Positions 33,712 to 42,039 of a DNA stretch of 64,000 nucleotides are shown here, in pieces. This DNA is from Puerhibacterium puerhi. GTDB taxonomy: Bacteria > Actinomycetota > Actinomycetes > Actinomycetales > Cellulomonadaceae. Each line of letters opens with the position of its first letter. Position 1 is the first letter of the stretch. The notes under the pieces are model-generated. The model searched no databases. It saw nothing but the letters and a program-made list of their open reading frames with translations, and had not been told where the DNA came from. The translations under genes were made by a program, and so were the position numbers. The DNA lies in contig NZ_WUWN01000002.1 in NCBI RefSeq assembly GCF_009846865.1, positions 1-64,000 on the forward strand. Reading direction: 5' to 3'.

Positions 33712-34113
33712 ATGACCAAGTCCGCCGTCAGCACCACCGGGGCGCCCGCGCCCGCCCACACGTTCCACCAGGGCGTGCGCAAGGGCCCGTTCGTCCAGGT
33801 GAGCGGCCAGGGCCCGCAGGACCCGGACACGGGGGAGTACCTGCACGCCGGGGACGTGGCGGCACAGACGACGCGCACGCTCGAGAACGTCCGGGCGGTC
33901 GTCGAGGCGGCCGGGGCGAGCTTCGACGACGTCGTGATGCTGCGGGTCTACCTCACGAAGCGGGAGGACTTCGCGGCGATGAACGAGGCGTACGGCGCGT
34001 TCGTGCAGCGGCACTGCCCGTCGGGCGTGCTGCCCGGCCGCACCACGGTGTTCGTGGGCCTGCCGCGGGAGGAGATGCTCGTGGAGATCGACGCGCTGGC
34101 CATCACGGCCTGA
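33712..34113 (+). CDS. ridA: RidA family enamine/imine deaminase
   Basis: 133 residues, normal for YjgF/YER057c/UK114. It shows FVQVSGQGPQDPDTGEY, QTTRTLENVRAVVEAAGASFDDVVMLRVYL and the C-terminal GRTTVFVGLPREEMLVEIDALA, with the Arg (in GRTT) that holds the substrate carboxylate. RidA hydrolyses reactive 2-aminoacrylate-type enamines released by PLP dehydratases. It lies just after such an enzyme, which makes functional pairing likely. ATG 33712 follows GAGGAG; an in-frame GTG at 33688 lies in the last repeat unit and would add 8 residues. Confidence 0.92.
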   Translation: MTKSAVSTTGAPAPAHTFHQGVRKGPFVQVSGQGPQDPDTGEYLHAGDVAAQTTRTLENVRAVVEAAGASFDDVVMLRVYLTKREDFAAMNEAYGAFVQRHCPSGVLPGRTTVFVGLPREEMLVEIDALAITA

Positions 34114-34137
34114 CGAGGGCGCACCGCACGGCAGCGG

Positions 34138-35061
34138 TCACGGGCTGACGGCCGGCTCGTCCGGCTCTCCCCGGCGGGAGCGCACCGCGCGCACGACGCC
34201 GCGCCCGGCGAGCGCCAGCACGCCGGCGACTGCGAGCCACGGGAGCACCGCGCCGAGCACGACCAGGGCGGTGCGGACCGTGACCACGAGGGCCTCCCAG
34301 CCCGCGGCGAGGCCGCCGGTGAAGCCGGCACGGGTGGCCGCGGGGGCGGCGTCCGCGCCGGTGAGCCACACCTCGAGGGTCGACATCGCCACCTGGTCGC
34401 TGAGCGCGTCGCGCTGCGCCCGCAGCGCGTCCAGGTCGGCCTGGCGGGCGGCCAGCTCCTTCTCCACGGCGAGCAGGTCGGCGGTGTCCGCGGCCGAGCC
34501 CATGAGCTCGCGCAGCCGCGTCGTCGACGTCTCCAGCGCGGCGACGCGGGCGTCGAGGTCGCGGCCGGCCGCCGTGACGTCCTCCTTGCTGATGCTCACG
34601 TCGGCCACCTCGCCGAGCGAGCCGAGGGCCTCCACGGTGCTCGTCACCCGGTCGGCCGGGACGCGCACCGTGAGGCGGGCGCTCGCGGCCTCGCCGTCGG
34701 CGGCGCGCTGCTCGTCACGCTGCTCGACCCGTCCGCCGGCCTCCTCCACCATGCGCGCGAGGTCGCGGGCGGCCGCGACCGGGTCCGCCGCCACGACGGT
34801 GGCCGTGCCGCGCGTGACGACCTCGCGGTCCTCGGCGCCCGCCGTCGCGCCCGCGAGGCCCGCCGCGGAGTCCTCGCCCGTCGCGGCCTCGGCCGTGTCA
34901 CCCCCGCCCGGCGCCGGGTCGGCCGAGCCGGCGTCGGCGGAGAAGCCCTCGCTGGAGTCGCCCTGCGGTCCGGTGCATCCCGCCAGGCCGAGCGCGAGCG
35001 CCGCCCCCACGAGGAGCGCGAGGACGGGCGGGGCGACGGGACGCTGCGCGCGGCGGGCCAT
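34138..35061 (-). CDS. DUF4349 lipoprotein
   Basis: 307 residues. A lipoprotein signal ends in lipobox LAGC (Cys at ~29), followed by a disordered acidic Gly/Ala stretch. The DUF4349 domain (~75-245) starts with VVTRGTATVVAADP, has VRVPADRVTSTVEALGSLGEV, and a coiled coil (LAVEKELAARQADLDALRAQRDAL). A C-terminal transmembrane helix and basic tail follow. The family is uncharacterised; the layout suggests an envelope protein anchored at both ends. ATG 35061 is set by a minus-strand TACGGT 7 nt upstream. It interrupts the strand of the amino-sugar locus. Confidence 0.85.
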   Translation of the reverse strand: MARRAQRPVAPPVLALLVGAALALGLAGCTGPQGDSSEGFSADAGSADPAPGGGDTAEAATGEDSAAGLAGATAGAEDREVVTRGTATVVAADPVAAARDLARMVEEAGGRVEQRDEQRAADGEAASARLTVRVPADRVTSTVEALGSLGEVADVSISKEDVTAAGRDLDARVAALETSTTRLRELMGSAADTADLLAVEKELAARQADLDALRAQRDALSDQVAMSTLEVWLTGADAAPAATRAGFTGGLAAGWEALVVTVRTALVVLGAVLPWLAVAGVLALAGRGVVRAVRSRRGEPDEPAVSP

Positions 35062-35068
35062 GGGCGTC

Positions 35069-35074
35069 ACCGTA
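35069..35074 (-). promoter_or_regulatory. Leaderless -10 hexamer (TACGGT) for the DUF4349 gene
   Basis: On the minus strand TACGGT ends 7 nt before ATG 35061. The remaining 270 nt towards the ROK gene show only the ROK operator-like site and no other gene. Confidence 0.5.
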
Positions 35075-35320
35075 GCGACGCAGGGGGCTGTCGCCGCAGG
35101 GCCGTGCGCGATACGGAGCGCGATCGTGACCGGACCGTGCCGCGACCGTGACCTGCCCGTCGTCGTGGGTGCAGGCCATGCCGGCCATCTCGCGGATCAC
35201 CGGCGTGCTCTGTACCCGCAGCTCGGTGCGCGGCGCGCCGCCGGGTGAACGGCGTGTCACCACCCCCGGCGCCACGTAACAGTTTGGTGAACTCCGTCAC
35301 TCAGGGTCTCGACGGCAGAG

Positions 35321-35341
35321 TGTTAGGAGGCTTTACTAACA
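35321..35341. promoter_or_regulatory. Operator-like inverted repeat before the ROK repressor
   Basis: TGTTAG (35321-35326) and CTAACA (35336-35341) around a 9-nt spacer that includes the GGAGG ribosome-binding site. The half-site TTTACTAACA resembles sites of ROK/XylR-type repressors, so autorepression by blocking transcription is plausible. A second short dyad AGTT-TGGTG-AACT lies at 35281-35293. Confidence 0.55.
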
Positions 35342-35344
35342 AAC

Positions 35345-36490
35345 ATGACGGCGACGACCGGAGTGAGCCGCCGGGCCCTCGGGCTCGGCCTGCGGGCCAC
35401 CGCGAAGGTGCTGCCCGAGCACACCCGCGCGCACAACCGGTCGATGGTGCTGCAGCACCTGTTCCACGCCGGGCCGACGTCGCGGGCCGACCTCGCCCGC
35501 GCCACCGGCCTGACCCGCGTGACCATCTCCGACCTCGTCGCCGCGCTGCTGGCCGAGGGGCTCGTCGAGGAGCTCGGCGTCCGCAAGGGCGGCGTCGGCA
35601 AGCCGGCGATGCTCGTCGGGATGCGGACCGAGGAGTTCCACGTCGTCGCCCTCGACCTGTCGGACGAGAGCGTGATGCGCGGCGCGGTGCTCACCCTGAC
35701 CGGGGAGGCGGTCGAGCGGCGCTCGCTCGACGTCGCCGGCCGCACGGGCGACGACCTCGTGGACCTGGTGGCCCGGCTCGCGCGTCGGCTCCTGGACGAC
35801 GCCACCCGCCCGGTGATCGGCGTCGGCCTCGGCTCGCCGGGCGTCGTCGACCCCGCCGGGCGCGTCGTCGAGGCGCCCAACCGCCGCTGGGCCGACCTGC
35901 CCCTCGCGGCCATCCTCACCGAGCGCCTCGGCCTGCCGGTGCACGTGGCCAACGACGCCGACACGGCAGCGCTGGGGGAGTACACCTACGGCGGCGCCGC
36001 CGACTCGATGCTCGTGCTCACCGTCGGCCAGGGCGTCGGCGCCGGCATCATCCTCGACGGCGCCCGCGTGCACGGGGCGGGCAACGCCGCCGGCGAGCTC
36101 GGGCACGTGACCGTCGTCGACGACGGAGCCCCGTGCGCGTGCGGTCGGCGCGGCTGCCTCGAGACGCTGCTCGCCGTGCCGGCCCTGCGGCGGGCCACCG
36201 CGGGGCTCGACGCCGAGGCGGCCGACGCCGTCCTGGCCGGCGTCGGGCGCGTGCTCGGCACCGCGCTCGCCCCCGTCGTCAGCGCCCTCAACCTCGGCGA
36301 GGTGCTGCTCAGCGGTCCGGCGGACCTGCTCGACGGCGCCCTGCGCGAGGCGACCACCCAGACCCTGCGTGACCGGACGATGCGCGCGGTGAGCGCCCAC
36401 CTGCCGGTGCGCATGGCGACGTTGGACGAGGACGTGGTGCTCGCGGGCGCCGCCGTGCTCGTCCTCGCCGCGCAGCTGGGGGTGTCCTGA
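35345..36490 (+). CDS. ROK family transcriptional repressor (NagC/XylR type)
   Basis: 381 residues. An N-terminal winged helix-turn-helix (~residues 35-85: TSRADLARATGLTRVTISDLVAALLAEGLVEE) is followed by the ROK sugar-kinase-like domain with GVGLGSPGVVD, HVANDADTAALGEY, GQGVGAGIILDG, and the zinc motif CACGRRGCLE. Such proteins bind a sugar or sugar phosphate and release DNA. It stands directly before the DasA-like importer, ROK kinase and NagB genes, so it probably senses GlcNAc or a phosphate. ATG 35345 follows GGAGG inside an operator-like palindrome. Confidence 0.92.
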   Translation: MTATTGVSRRALGLGLRATAKVLPEHTRAHNRSMVLQHLFHAGPTSRADLARATGLTRVTISDLVAALLAEGLVEELGVRKGGVGKPAMLVGMRTEEFHVVALDLSDESVMRGAVLTLTGEAVERRSLDVAGRTGDDLVDLVARLARRLLDDATRPVIGVGLGSPGVVDPAGRVVEAPNRRWADLPLAAILTERLGLPVHVANDADTAALGEYTYGGAADSMLVLTVGQGVGAGIILDGARVHGAGNAAGELGHVTVVDDGAPCACGRRGCLETLLAVPALRRATAGLDAEAADAVLAGVGRVLGTALAPVVSALNLGEVLLSGPADLLDGALREATTQTLRDRTMRAVSAHLPVRMATLDEDVVLAGAAVLVLAAQLGVS

Positions 36491-36603
36491 CGGGCCCGGC
36501 CCGCCACACCCCCGCGACCACCCGTACCACCGTCAGCACCACCGGAAGCTCCCAGCACCACCGGGCCCGGCACCACCCACCCGGGGCCGGCGCACCACCA
36601 CCT

Positions 36604-36643
36604 GAGAAGCACTGAGCAGCACTGAGCAGCACTGAGAAGCACC
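36604..36643. repeat. 10-bp tandem repeat, 4 units, upstream of the solute-binding protein gene
   Basis: Unit GAGCAGCACT: two exact copies (36614-36633) flanked by GAGAAGCACT (36604-36613) and GAGAAGCACC (36634-36643). It lies in the 218-nt gap between the ROK gene and the ABC importer genes, which also holds CACC-rich sequence and a GAGAGGA site before the start. Confidence 0.85.
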
Positions 36644-36708
36644 GCCACCCCACCGGCGGGGGTCGACGAGGACGCCCGCCACCGCTCTCAGCGAGAGGAA
36701 CCACCCCA

Positions 36709-38016
36709 GTGAAGAAGAACCGGATCGCCGCCACGACGGTGGCGTCGACGATCACCCTGGCCCTCGCCCTCACGGCGTGCAGCAGCACCGGCTCGGGCGG
36801 CACCTCCGACGACGCCTCCGAGGCCGGCGGCAGCGGCGGCACCGGCGACATCCGCGTCTGGCTCGTCGGCACCGACACGCCCCAGGAGGCCCGCGACTAC
36901 CTCAAGTCCACGTTCGAGGAGGAGAACCCGGGCAGCACCCTGACGATCGAGGAGCAGGCCTGGGAGGGCCTGGTCGACAAGTACACGACCGCGCTGTCGG
37001 GCTCGGACAGCCCCGACCTCGTCGAGATCGGCAACACCCAGGCCGCCGCCTTCACCTCGGCCGGTGCCTTCGTCGACCTCACCGACAAGTACGAGGAGCT
37101 GGGCGGCGACGACCTGCTGCCGGGCTTCGTGGAGTCCGGCTCGTACGAGGACAAGTTCTACGCCGCGCCGTACTACTCCGGCGCCCGGGTCGTCGTCTAC
37201 TCCACCGACGTCACCAAGGACACCCCGGTCCCCACGACGTGGGACGAGTACCTGGCCAACATCGAGAGCCTGTCCAGCGACACCGTGTCGGGCCTGTGGA
37301 CCCCCGGCAAGGACTGGCGCAACGCGATGGCGTTCGTCTGGGCCAACGGCGGCGAGATGGCCACCCAGGAGTCGGACGGGACCTGGAAGGGCGGGTTCTC
37401 CTCGCCCGAGGCGCTCGAGGGCCTCACGCAGCTGCAGAAGGTCATGACGACCGAGAATCTCGCCCCGGCCGACTCCGACGAGACCGACCCGCAGGTGCCG
37501 TTCTGCGCCGGCGAGGTCGCCTACCTCGCGGCGCCGAGCTGGGTGCGGTGGTCCATCGCCGCGGCCGAGGACGCCGAGGCGCCCGGCTGCCTGTCCACCC
37601 TCGGCGCGGAGGACAAGCTGTCCGCCTTCGCCATCCCCGGCCAGGAGGCCGGCTCCTACGCCCCGGTGCTCGCCGGCGGCTCCAACATCGCCATCCCGGC
37701 CAAGTCGCAGCACCAGGACCTGGCCTACGAGGCGCTCACGATCATGCTGTCCGACGGCTACCAGGAGATCCTCGCCAAGAACGGCCTGGTGCCGGCCAAG
37801 GTCTCGCAGGCGAAGTTCCTGCCCGACGACGCGTTCAGCCAGGCGTCCGCCGCGGCCGCCGCGGCGGCCAAGCTCACCCCGGCCTCGCCGAAGTGGGCCG
37901 ACGTGGAGGCGTCCGGCGTCCTGGAGGACTCGTTCGTCAAGCTCGCCCAGGGCGAGGACCCGGCCGCCGTGGCCAAGGCGCTCGACGCCGAGATCGAGTC
38001 GACGCTCAACGGCTGA
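36709..38016 (+). CDS. DasA-like sugar ABC transporter substrate-binding lipoprotein
   Basis: 435 residues. The lipoprotein signal has lipobox LTAC (Cys ~24), then a Ser/Gly-rich linker and a family 1 sugar-binding fold (DIRVWLVGTDTPQEARDYLK, a WEGLVDKYTTALSGSDSPDLVEIGNTQ segment, and YYSGARVVVYSTD). The IGNTQ region resembles DasA, the chitobiose-binding protein of Streptomyces. With NagB and a hexosaminidase nearby, chito-oligosaccharides or GlcNAc are the likely substrates. GTG 36709 follows GAGAGGA. It is first in the unit, and a hairpin separates it from the permeases. Confidence 0.88.
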   Translation: MKKNRIAATTVASTITLALALTACSSTGSGGTSDDASEAGGSGGTGDIRVWLVGTDTPQEARDYLKSTFEEENPGSTLTIEEQAWEGLVDKYTTALSGSDSPDLVEIGNTQAAAFTSAGAFVDLTDKYEELGGDDLLPGFVESGSYEDKFYAAPYYSGARVVVYSTDVTKDTPVPTTWDEYLANIESLSSDTVSGLWTPGKDWRNAMAFVWANGGEMATQESDGTWKGGFSSPEALEGLTQLQKVMTTENLAPADSDETDPQVPFCAGEVAYLAAPSWVRWSIAAAEDAEAPGCLSTLGAEDKLSAFAIPGQEAGSYAPVLAGGSNIAIPAKSQHQDLAYEALTIMLSDGYQEILAKNGLVPAKVSQAKFLPDDAFSQASAAAAAAAKLTPASPKWADVEASGVLEDSFVKLAQGEDPAAVAKALDAEIESTLNG

Positions 38017-38021
38017 CCCGC

Positions 38022-38053
38022 GCGGGGGCGGCGCCGCGCGGCGCCACCCCCGC
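38022..38053 (+). promoter_or_regulatory. Intercistronic hairpin after the substrate-binding protein gene
   Basis: GCGGGGG (38022-38028) pairs with CCCCCGC (38047-38053); after one mismatch GGCGCC (38030-38035) pairs with GGCGCC (38040-38045) around a 4-nt loop. It sits 5 nt after the stop, as expected for an mRNA-stabilising or partial-termination hairpin that raises binding protein above permease. Confidence 0.65.
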
Positions 38054-38134
38054 CGGCATCGCCGGCCGCCGGGCCCCCGCGGCCCCGGCGGCCGGCCACC
38101 GCCCGTCGTCTCGCCATCGTCCCCGGAGACCCCC

Positions 38135-39088
38135 GTGACCGTCACCGCCCCTGCCGCCCCGGCAGCGCCGCCGCTGGCCGGCGCCGGGCCGTCGCGCCGC
38201 GCGAGGAAGCCCTCGCCGTTCCCGTACGCCCTCCTGGCGCCCGCCCTGGCCATCCTGCTCGTGCTCGTCGGCTGGCCCCTCGTCAACCTCGTCATCACGT
38301 CGTTCCAGCACTTCGGGCGCGAGCAGGCCTTCGGCCAGCCGCCCACCTGGGCCGGCGTGGAGAACTACACCACCCTGCTGGCCGACGGCGAGTTCTACGC
38401 CGTGCTGCTGCGCAGCTTCGCGTTCATGGTCGCCGCCGTGGCGACCACGATGGTGCTCGGCACCCTGCTGGCCCTGCTGATGATGCGGCTGGCCAAGGGC
38501 TGGCGCACGCTCGTGTCGGTCGGCCTGCTGCTGGCCTGGGCGATCCCCGCGCTGACCTCCGTCATGGTCTGGGGCTGGATGTTCGACACCCAGTACGGCG
38601 TGGTCAACCACGTGCTGACGCAGCTGACCGGCGAGAGCTGGCGGGGCCACTCCTGGCTCATCCACCCGCTGTCGTTCTTCCTGGTGCTCGGCCTCATCGT
38701 GGTCTGGATGGGCGTGCCGTTCATCGCCTTCACGATGTATGCCGGGCTCACGCAGGTGCCCGGCGAGGTGCTCGAGGCCGCCCAGCTCGACGGCGCCGGC
38801 GCCCGCAAGCGGTTCTTCCTCATCCAGGTGCCGTACATCCGTCAGATCGTCATCGTCCTCACCGTGCTGTCGGTGATCTGGGACCTGCGGATCTTCGCGC
38901 AGGTGTACGCCCTGCAGGGCATCGGCGGCCTGTACGAGAAGACCTCGACCCTCGGCGTGTGGATCTACCAGGTCGGCACCGCGTCGGGGGACTACGGCAT
39001 GTCGGCCGCGGCCGCCGTCGTGATGGTCGTGATCATGCTCGCCGTGTCCTTCGGCTACGTGCGCCAGACGCTCAAGGAGGAGGACTGA
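38135..39088 (+). CDS. Sugar ABC transporter permease 1 (CUT1, DasB-like)
   Basis: 317 residues, six transmembrane helices. The cytoplasmic EAA loop reads EVLEAAQLDGAGARKRFFLIQVPYI, the contact site for the ATPase. The N-terminal PYALLAPALAILLVLVGWPL is typical of MalF-type permeases of the CUT1 family. GTG 38135 follows CCGGAGA. The stop overlaps the next ATG (TGATG), so the two permeases are coupled. No ATPase gene is present; CUT1 importers often share a distant MsiK-type ATPase. Confidence 0.92.
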   Translation: MTVTAPAAPAAPPLAGAGPSRRARKPSPFPYALLAPALAILLVLVGWPLVNLVITSFQHFGREQAFGQPPTWAGVENYTTLLADGEFYAVLLRSFAFMVAAVATTMVLGTLLALLMMRLAKGWRTLVSVGLLLAWAIPALTSVMVWGWMFDTQYGVVNHVLTQLTGESWRGHSWLIHPLSFFLVLGLIVVWMGVPFIAFTMYAGLTQVPGEVLEAAQLDGAGARKRFFLIQVPYIRQIVIVLTVLSVIWDLRIFAQVYALQGIGGLYEKTSTLGVWIYQVGTASGDYGMSAAAAVVMVVIMLAVSFGYVRQTLKEED

Positions 39089-40014
39089 TGACCGTCGTCA
39101 CCACGTCGCCCGCGCCCGCGCCCGTGCCGGTCCCGGGCCCCGTCGCCGCCGTGCGGCGGCGCAAGGTCACCCCGCGCCGACGCGCGACGGAGGTCCTCCT
39201 GGCGGCGCTCGCCGTCGTCGTCTTCGTGTGCTCGGTGTTCCCCGTCTACTGGATGCTGCAGTCGTCGTTCCTGCCGACCAACAAGATCCGCGCGACCGAG
39301 CCCACGTTCTTCCCCGGCGCCGACTTCACGCTGCGCAACTACGAGACGGTGATCCTCAACCACGACCGGGCCCAGTTCCTGCCCGCCATGCAGAACTCCC
39401 TGGTCGTCACGTTCCTGACGCTGGTGATCGCCGTCGTGGTGGCCTTCCTCGCGTCGGTCGCGCTGGGGCGCTACCGGTTCCGCGGGCGCCGGTCGTTCCT
39501 CGTGGCGGTCCTGATCGTCCAGATGATCCCGGGCGAGGCGATGCTGCTGACCTACTTCCGGATGGTCGACGGCTGGCACCTGCTCAACACGATCGCCGGG
39601 CTCACCGTGCTCTACGTGGCGGCCGTGCTGCCGTTCACGATCTGGACGCTGCGGGGGTTCGTCGCCGCCGTGCCGGCCGAGCTCGAGGAGGCGGCCATGA
39701 TCGACGGCTGCTCGCGGTCGCGGGCGTTCTGGAAGGTCACGTTCCCGCTGCTGGCGCCCGGCCTGGTCTCCACCGGCGTGTTCGCGTTCATCCAGGCGTG
39801 GAACGAGTTCGTGCTCGCGCTGGTGATCATGTCCCGCCCGGAGTCGATGACGCTGCCGGTGTGGCTGCGGACCTTCCAGCAGGCCACCAAGGCGACCGAC
39901 TACGGTGCCCTCATGGCCGGGTCCATCCTCGTGTCGATCCCCGTGATCGTCTTCTTCCTGATCGTCCAGGGCAGGATGACCGGCGGGCTCGTCGCCGGCG
40001 CGGTGAAGGGCTGA
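39088..40014 (+). CDS. Sugar ABC transporter permease 2 (CUT1, DasC-like)
   Basis: 308 residues, six transmembrane helices, MalG type. The EAA loop is ELEEAAMIDGCSRSRAFWKVTFPLLAPGL. A Pro/Val-rich N-terminal tail precedes TM1 (VVVFVCSVFPVYWMLQSSF). It pairs with permease 1 to form the channel. ATG 39088 overlaps the previous stop, and the ROK kinase GTG is 1 nt after its stop. Confidence 0.92.
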   Translation: MTVVTTSPAPAPVPVPGPVAAVRRRKVTPRRRATEVLLAALAVVVFVCSVFPVYWMLQSSFLPTNKIRATEPTFFPGADFTLRNYETVILNHDRAQFLPAMQNSLVVTFLTLVIAVVVAFLASVALGRYRFRGRRSFLVAVLIVQMIPGEAMLLTYFRMVDGWHLLNTIAGLTVLYVAAVLPFTIWTLRGFVAAVPAELEEAAMIDGCSRSRAFWKVTFPLLAPGLVSTGVFAFIQAWNEFVLALVIMSRPESMTLPVWLRTFQQATKATDYGALMAGSILVSIPVIVFFLIVQGRMTGGLVAGAVKG

Positions 40015-40015
40015 C

Positions 40016-41137
40016 GTGCGCGAGCTCGTCGACGCCGCCGCGCCCGCCGCGGTCCCCGCGCCGCTGGCCGCCGACGACCCCGGCCCGGTTCCGGGCCGCC
40101 CCGCCGGCCTCGCCGTCGGGCTCGACATCGGCGGGACCAAGACGCTCGCCGCGCTGCTGAGCCCTGCCGGTGACGTCCTCGCCCAGGCCCGGGTGCCCAG
40201 CACGCCGGGGGCCGACGGCGTGGTCGCCGGCGCGGTGCGGGCGGTGCGCGACGTCGTCGCCCGCGCGGGCGACGCCGCCGCGGCGCTCGGGCCGGTGGCC
40301 AGCGTCGGCGTCGGGGTGCCCGGCATCGTCGACCCCGACGCCGGCTCCGTCCGCCATGCAGTGAACCTCGGGCTGGGGGAGGAGCCGGTGGCGCTCGCGG
40401 AGCGCCTGGCCGACGCGCTCGGCGCCGGCGTCGTCGTCGAGAACGACCTCACCGTGGCCGCCGTCGGGGCGGCGCACCTGACCCCCGCCGCGGGCGGGCG
40501 CCCGGTCGACCTCGCCTACCTCGCGCTCGGCACGGGGCTGGCCGCCGGGCTGGTGCTCGACGGGCGCGTGCGGCGCGGCGCCGCGGGCGCCGCTGGGGAG
40601 ATCGGCCACGTGCCCGTCGACCCGCAGGGCCCGTACTGCCCCTGCGGGCAGCGCGGCTGCCTCGAGCTGTACGCGTCGGGCAGCGCCGTCGCGGCCCTGT
40701 GGCCCACGCCGGACGGGCGCCCCGCTCCGGTCGCGCTCTTCGCGGCCGCGGCCGCCGGCGACCCGGACGCGGCCGCCGCGCGCGGCCGCTACGCCGCCGC
40801 GGTGGCCGCCGCCGTGCGGGTGCTGGTCCTGTCCGTCGACGTGCGGCACGTCGTGCTGGGCGGAGGCGTGGCCCAGCTCGGTCGCCCCCTGCTCGACGCG
40901 GTGCGCCGCGCGCTCGACGAGCAGGCCGCCACGTCGCCGTTCCTGCGCTCGCTCGGGCTGGCCGAGCGGGTGCGGCTCGCCCCCGACCACGTGCCCGTCG
41001 CGGCAGTCGGCGCCGCGGTGCTCGGCCGCCGCGGGCGCGACGGCGGGGCGCGCGGGGCCGCCCCCGCCGTCGCGCCCGCGCCGGCCCACCTGCCGGAGCC
41101 GGTCGACCTACAGGAGGAGTCCCCCGGATGGAAGTGA
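40016..41137 (+). CDS. ROK family sugar kinase (probable GlcNAc or glucose kinase)
   Basis: 373 residues without a DNA-binding domain. The phosphate loop is DIGGTKTLAAL. The catalytic Asp is in VVENDLTVAAVG, ALGTGLAAGLVLDG follows, and the zinc-binding CPCGQRGCLELYASG motif is complete. This is the set of ROK kinases such as NagK or glucokinase. Position between an importer and nagB suggests it phosphorylates imported GlcNAc. A ~50-residue Ala/Pro lead and a long Ala/Pro tail are unusual. It overlaps the nagB start by 10 nt. Confidence 0.88.
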   Translation: MRELVDAAAPAAVPAPLAADDPGPVPGRPAGLAVGLDIGGTKTLAALLSPAGDVLAQARVPSTPGADGVVAGAVRAVRDVVARAGDAAAALGPVASVGVGVPGIVDPDAGSVRHAVNLGLGEEPVALAERLADALGAGVVVENDLTVAAVGAAHLTPAAGGRPVDLAYLALGTGLAAGLVLDGRVRRGAAGAAGEIGHVPVDPQGPYCPCGQRGCLELYASGSAVAALWPTPDGRPAPVALFAAAAAGDPDAAAARGRYAAAVAAAVRVLVLSVDVRHVVLGGGVAQLGRPLLDAVRRALDEQAATSPFLRSLGLAERVRLAPDHVPVAAVGAAVLGRRGRDGGARGAAPAVAPAPAHLPEPVDLQEESPGWK

Positions 41138-41910
41138 TCATCGCCCCGGCCGCCGAGCTGGCGGTGCTGGCCGCCGACGCGATCGAGGCGCTGCTGCGCC
41201 GCAAGCCGGACGCCGTGCTGGGGCTGGCCACCGGGTCCAGCCCGCTGGCGGTGTACGACGAGCTGGCCCGCCGGCACGAGCAGGCCGGGCTGAGCTTCGC
41301 CCGGGCCCGGGGGTTCATGCTCGACGAGTACGTGGGCCTGCCGGCCGAGCACCCCGAGCGCTACCGCAACGTCATCGCCCGGGAGGTCGCCTCCCGGGTG
41401 GGCTGGCCCGCCGCGCAGGTGCAGGGGCCCGACGGGCTGGCCGAGGACCTGGAGGCGGCGTGCGCCGCCTACGAGCGGTCCATCGCCGAGGCCGGCGGGG
41501 TGGACCTGCAGCTGCTGGGCGTGGGCACCGACGGGCACGTGGCGTTCAACGAGCCCGGCTCCTCGCTGGCCTCGCGCACGCGGATCAAGACCCTGACGCG
41601 CCAGACCCGCGAGGACAACGCCCGGTTCTTCGACGGCGACGTCGAGCAGGTGCCGCGGCACTGCCTGACCCAGGGGCTGGGCACGATCATGGAGGCCCGC
41701 CACCTGGTGCTGCTGGCCACCGGGCGGGGCAAGGCCGAGGCCGTGCACCGGGTGGTCGAGGGCGCCGTCTCGGCGATGTGGCCCGGCAGCGTGCTGCAGC
41801 TGCACCCGCACGTGACGGTGCTGGTCGACGACGCCGCCGCCAGCCGCCTGCAGCTGGCCGACTACTACCGGCAGACCTACGCCTCCAAGCCCACCTGGCA
41901 GGGTCTGTAG
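41128..41910 (+). CDS. nagB: Glucosamine-6-phosphate deaminase
   Basis: 260 residues, normal for NagB. Motifs: GLATGSSPLAVYDEL (phosphate binding), FMLDEYVGL with the catalytic Asp, LLGVGTDGHVAFNEPGS with catalytic Asp/His, and a C-terminal LDDDAAASRL-like region (TVLVDDAAASRL). It converts glucosamine-6-phosphate to fructose-6-phosphate and ammonia. ATG 41128 has AGGAGGAG and lies within the end of the kinase gene, so translation is coupled. A nagA deacetylase, needed between kinase and NagB, is not in this window. Confidence 0.95.
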   Translation: MEVIIAPAAELAVLAADAIEALLRRKPDAVLGLATGSSPLAVYDELARRHEQAGLSFARARGFMLDEYVGLPAEHPERYRNVIAREVASRVGWPAAQVQGPDGLAEDLEAACAAYERSIAEAGGVDLQLLGVGTDGHVAFNEPGSSLASRTRIKTLTRQTREDNARFFDGDVEQVPRHCLTQGLGTIMEARHLVLLATGRGKAEAVHRVVEGAVSAMWPGSVLQLHPHVTVLVDDAAASRLQLADYYRQTYASKPTWQGL

Positions 41911-41947
41911 GTCGCTCGCCGCGCCGGCGGGTGGAGCATCGGCGGGC

Positions 41948-41995
41948 CGGCGGGTCGGCCAGCGCGCCGGCGGGTCGGCGGGTCGGCCAGCGCGC
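41948..41995. repeat. 20-bp direct repeat after nagB
   Basis: CGGCGGGTCGGCCAGCGCGC occurs at 41948-41967 and 41976-41995, separated by 8 nt, in the noncoding gap between nagB and the DUF3039 gene. Confidence 0.8.
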
Positions 41996-42039
41996 GGGTG
42001 GGTCGGCGGGCCTGCGCGCTGGTCGCCGTCGGGCCTGGT

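Noticed and set aside
28560-41130. DasR operator sites (ACTGGTCTAGACCACT type) in the amino-sugar locus
   Set aside because: I looked upstream of the GH20, importer and nagB genes and saw no such palindrome. Only the ROK-type dyad is present.
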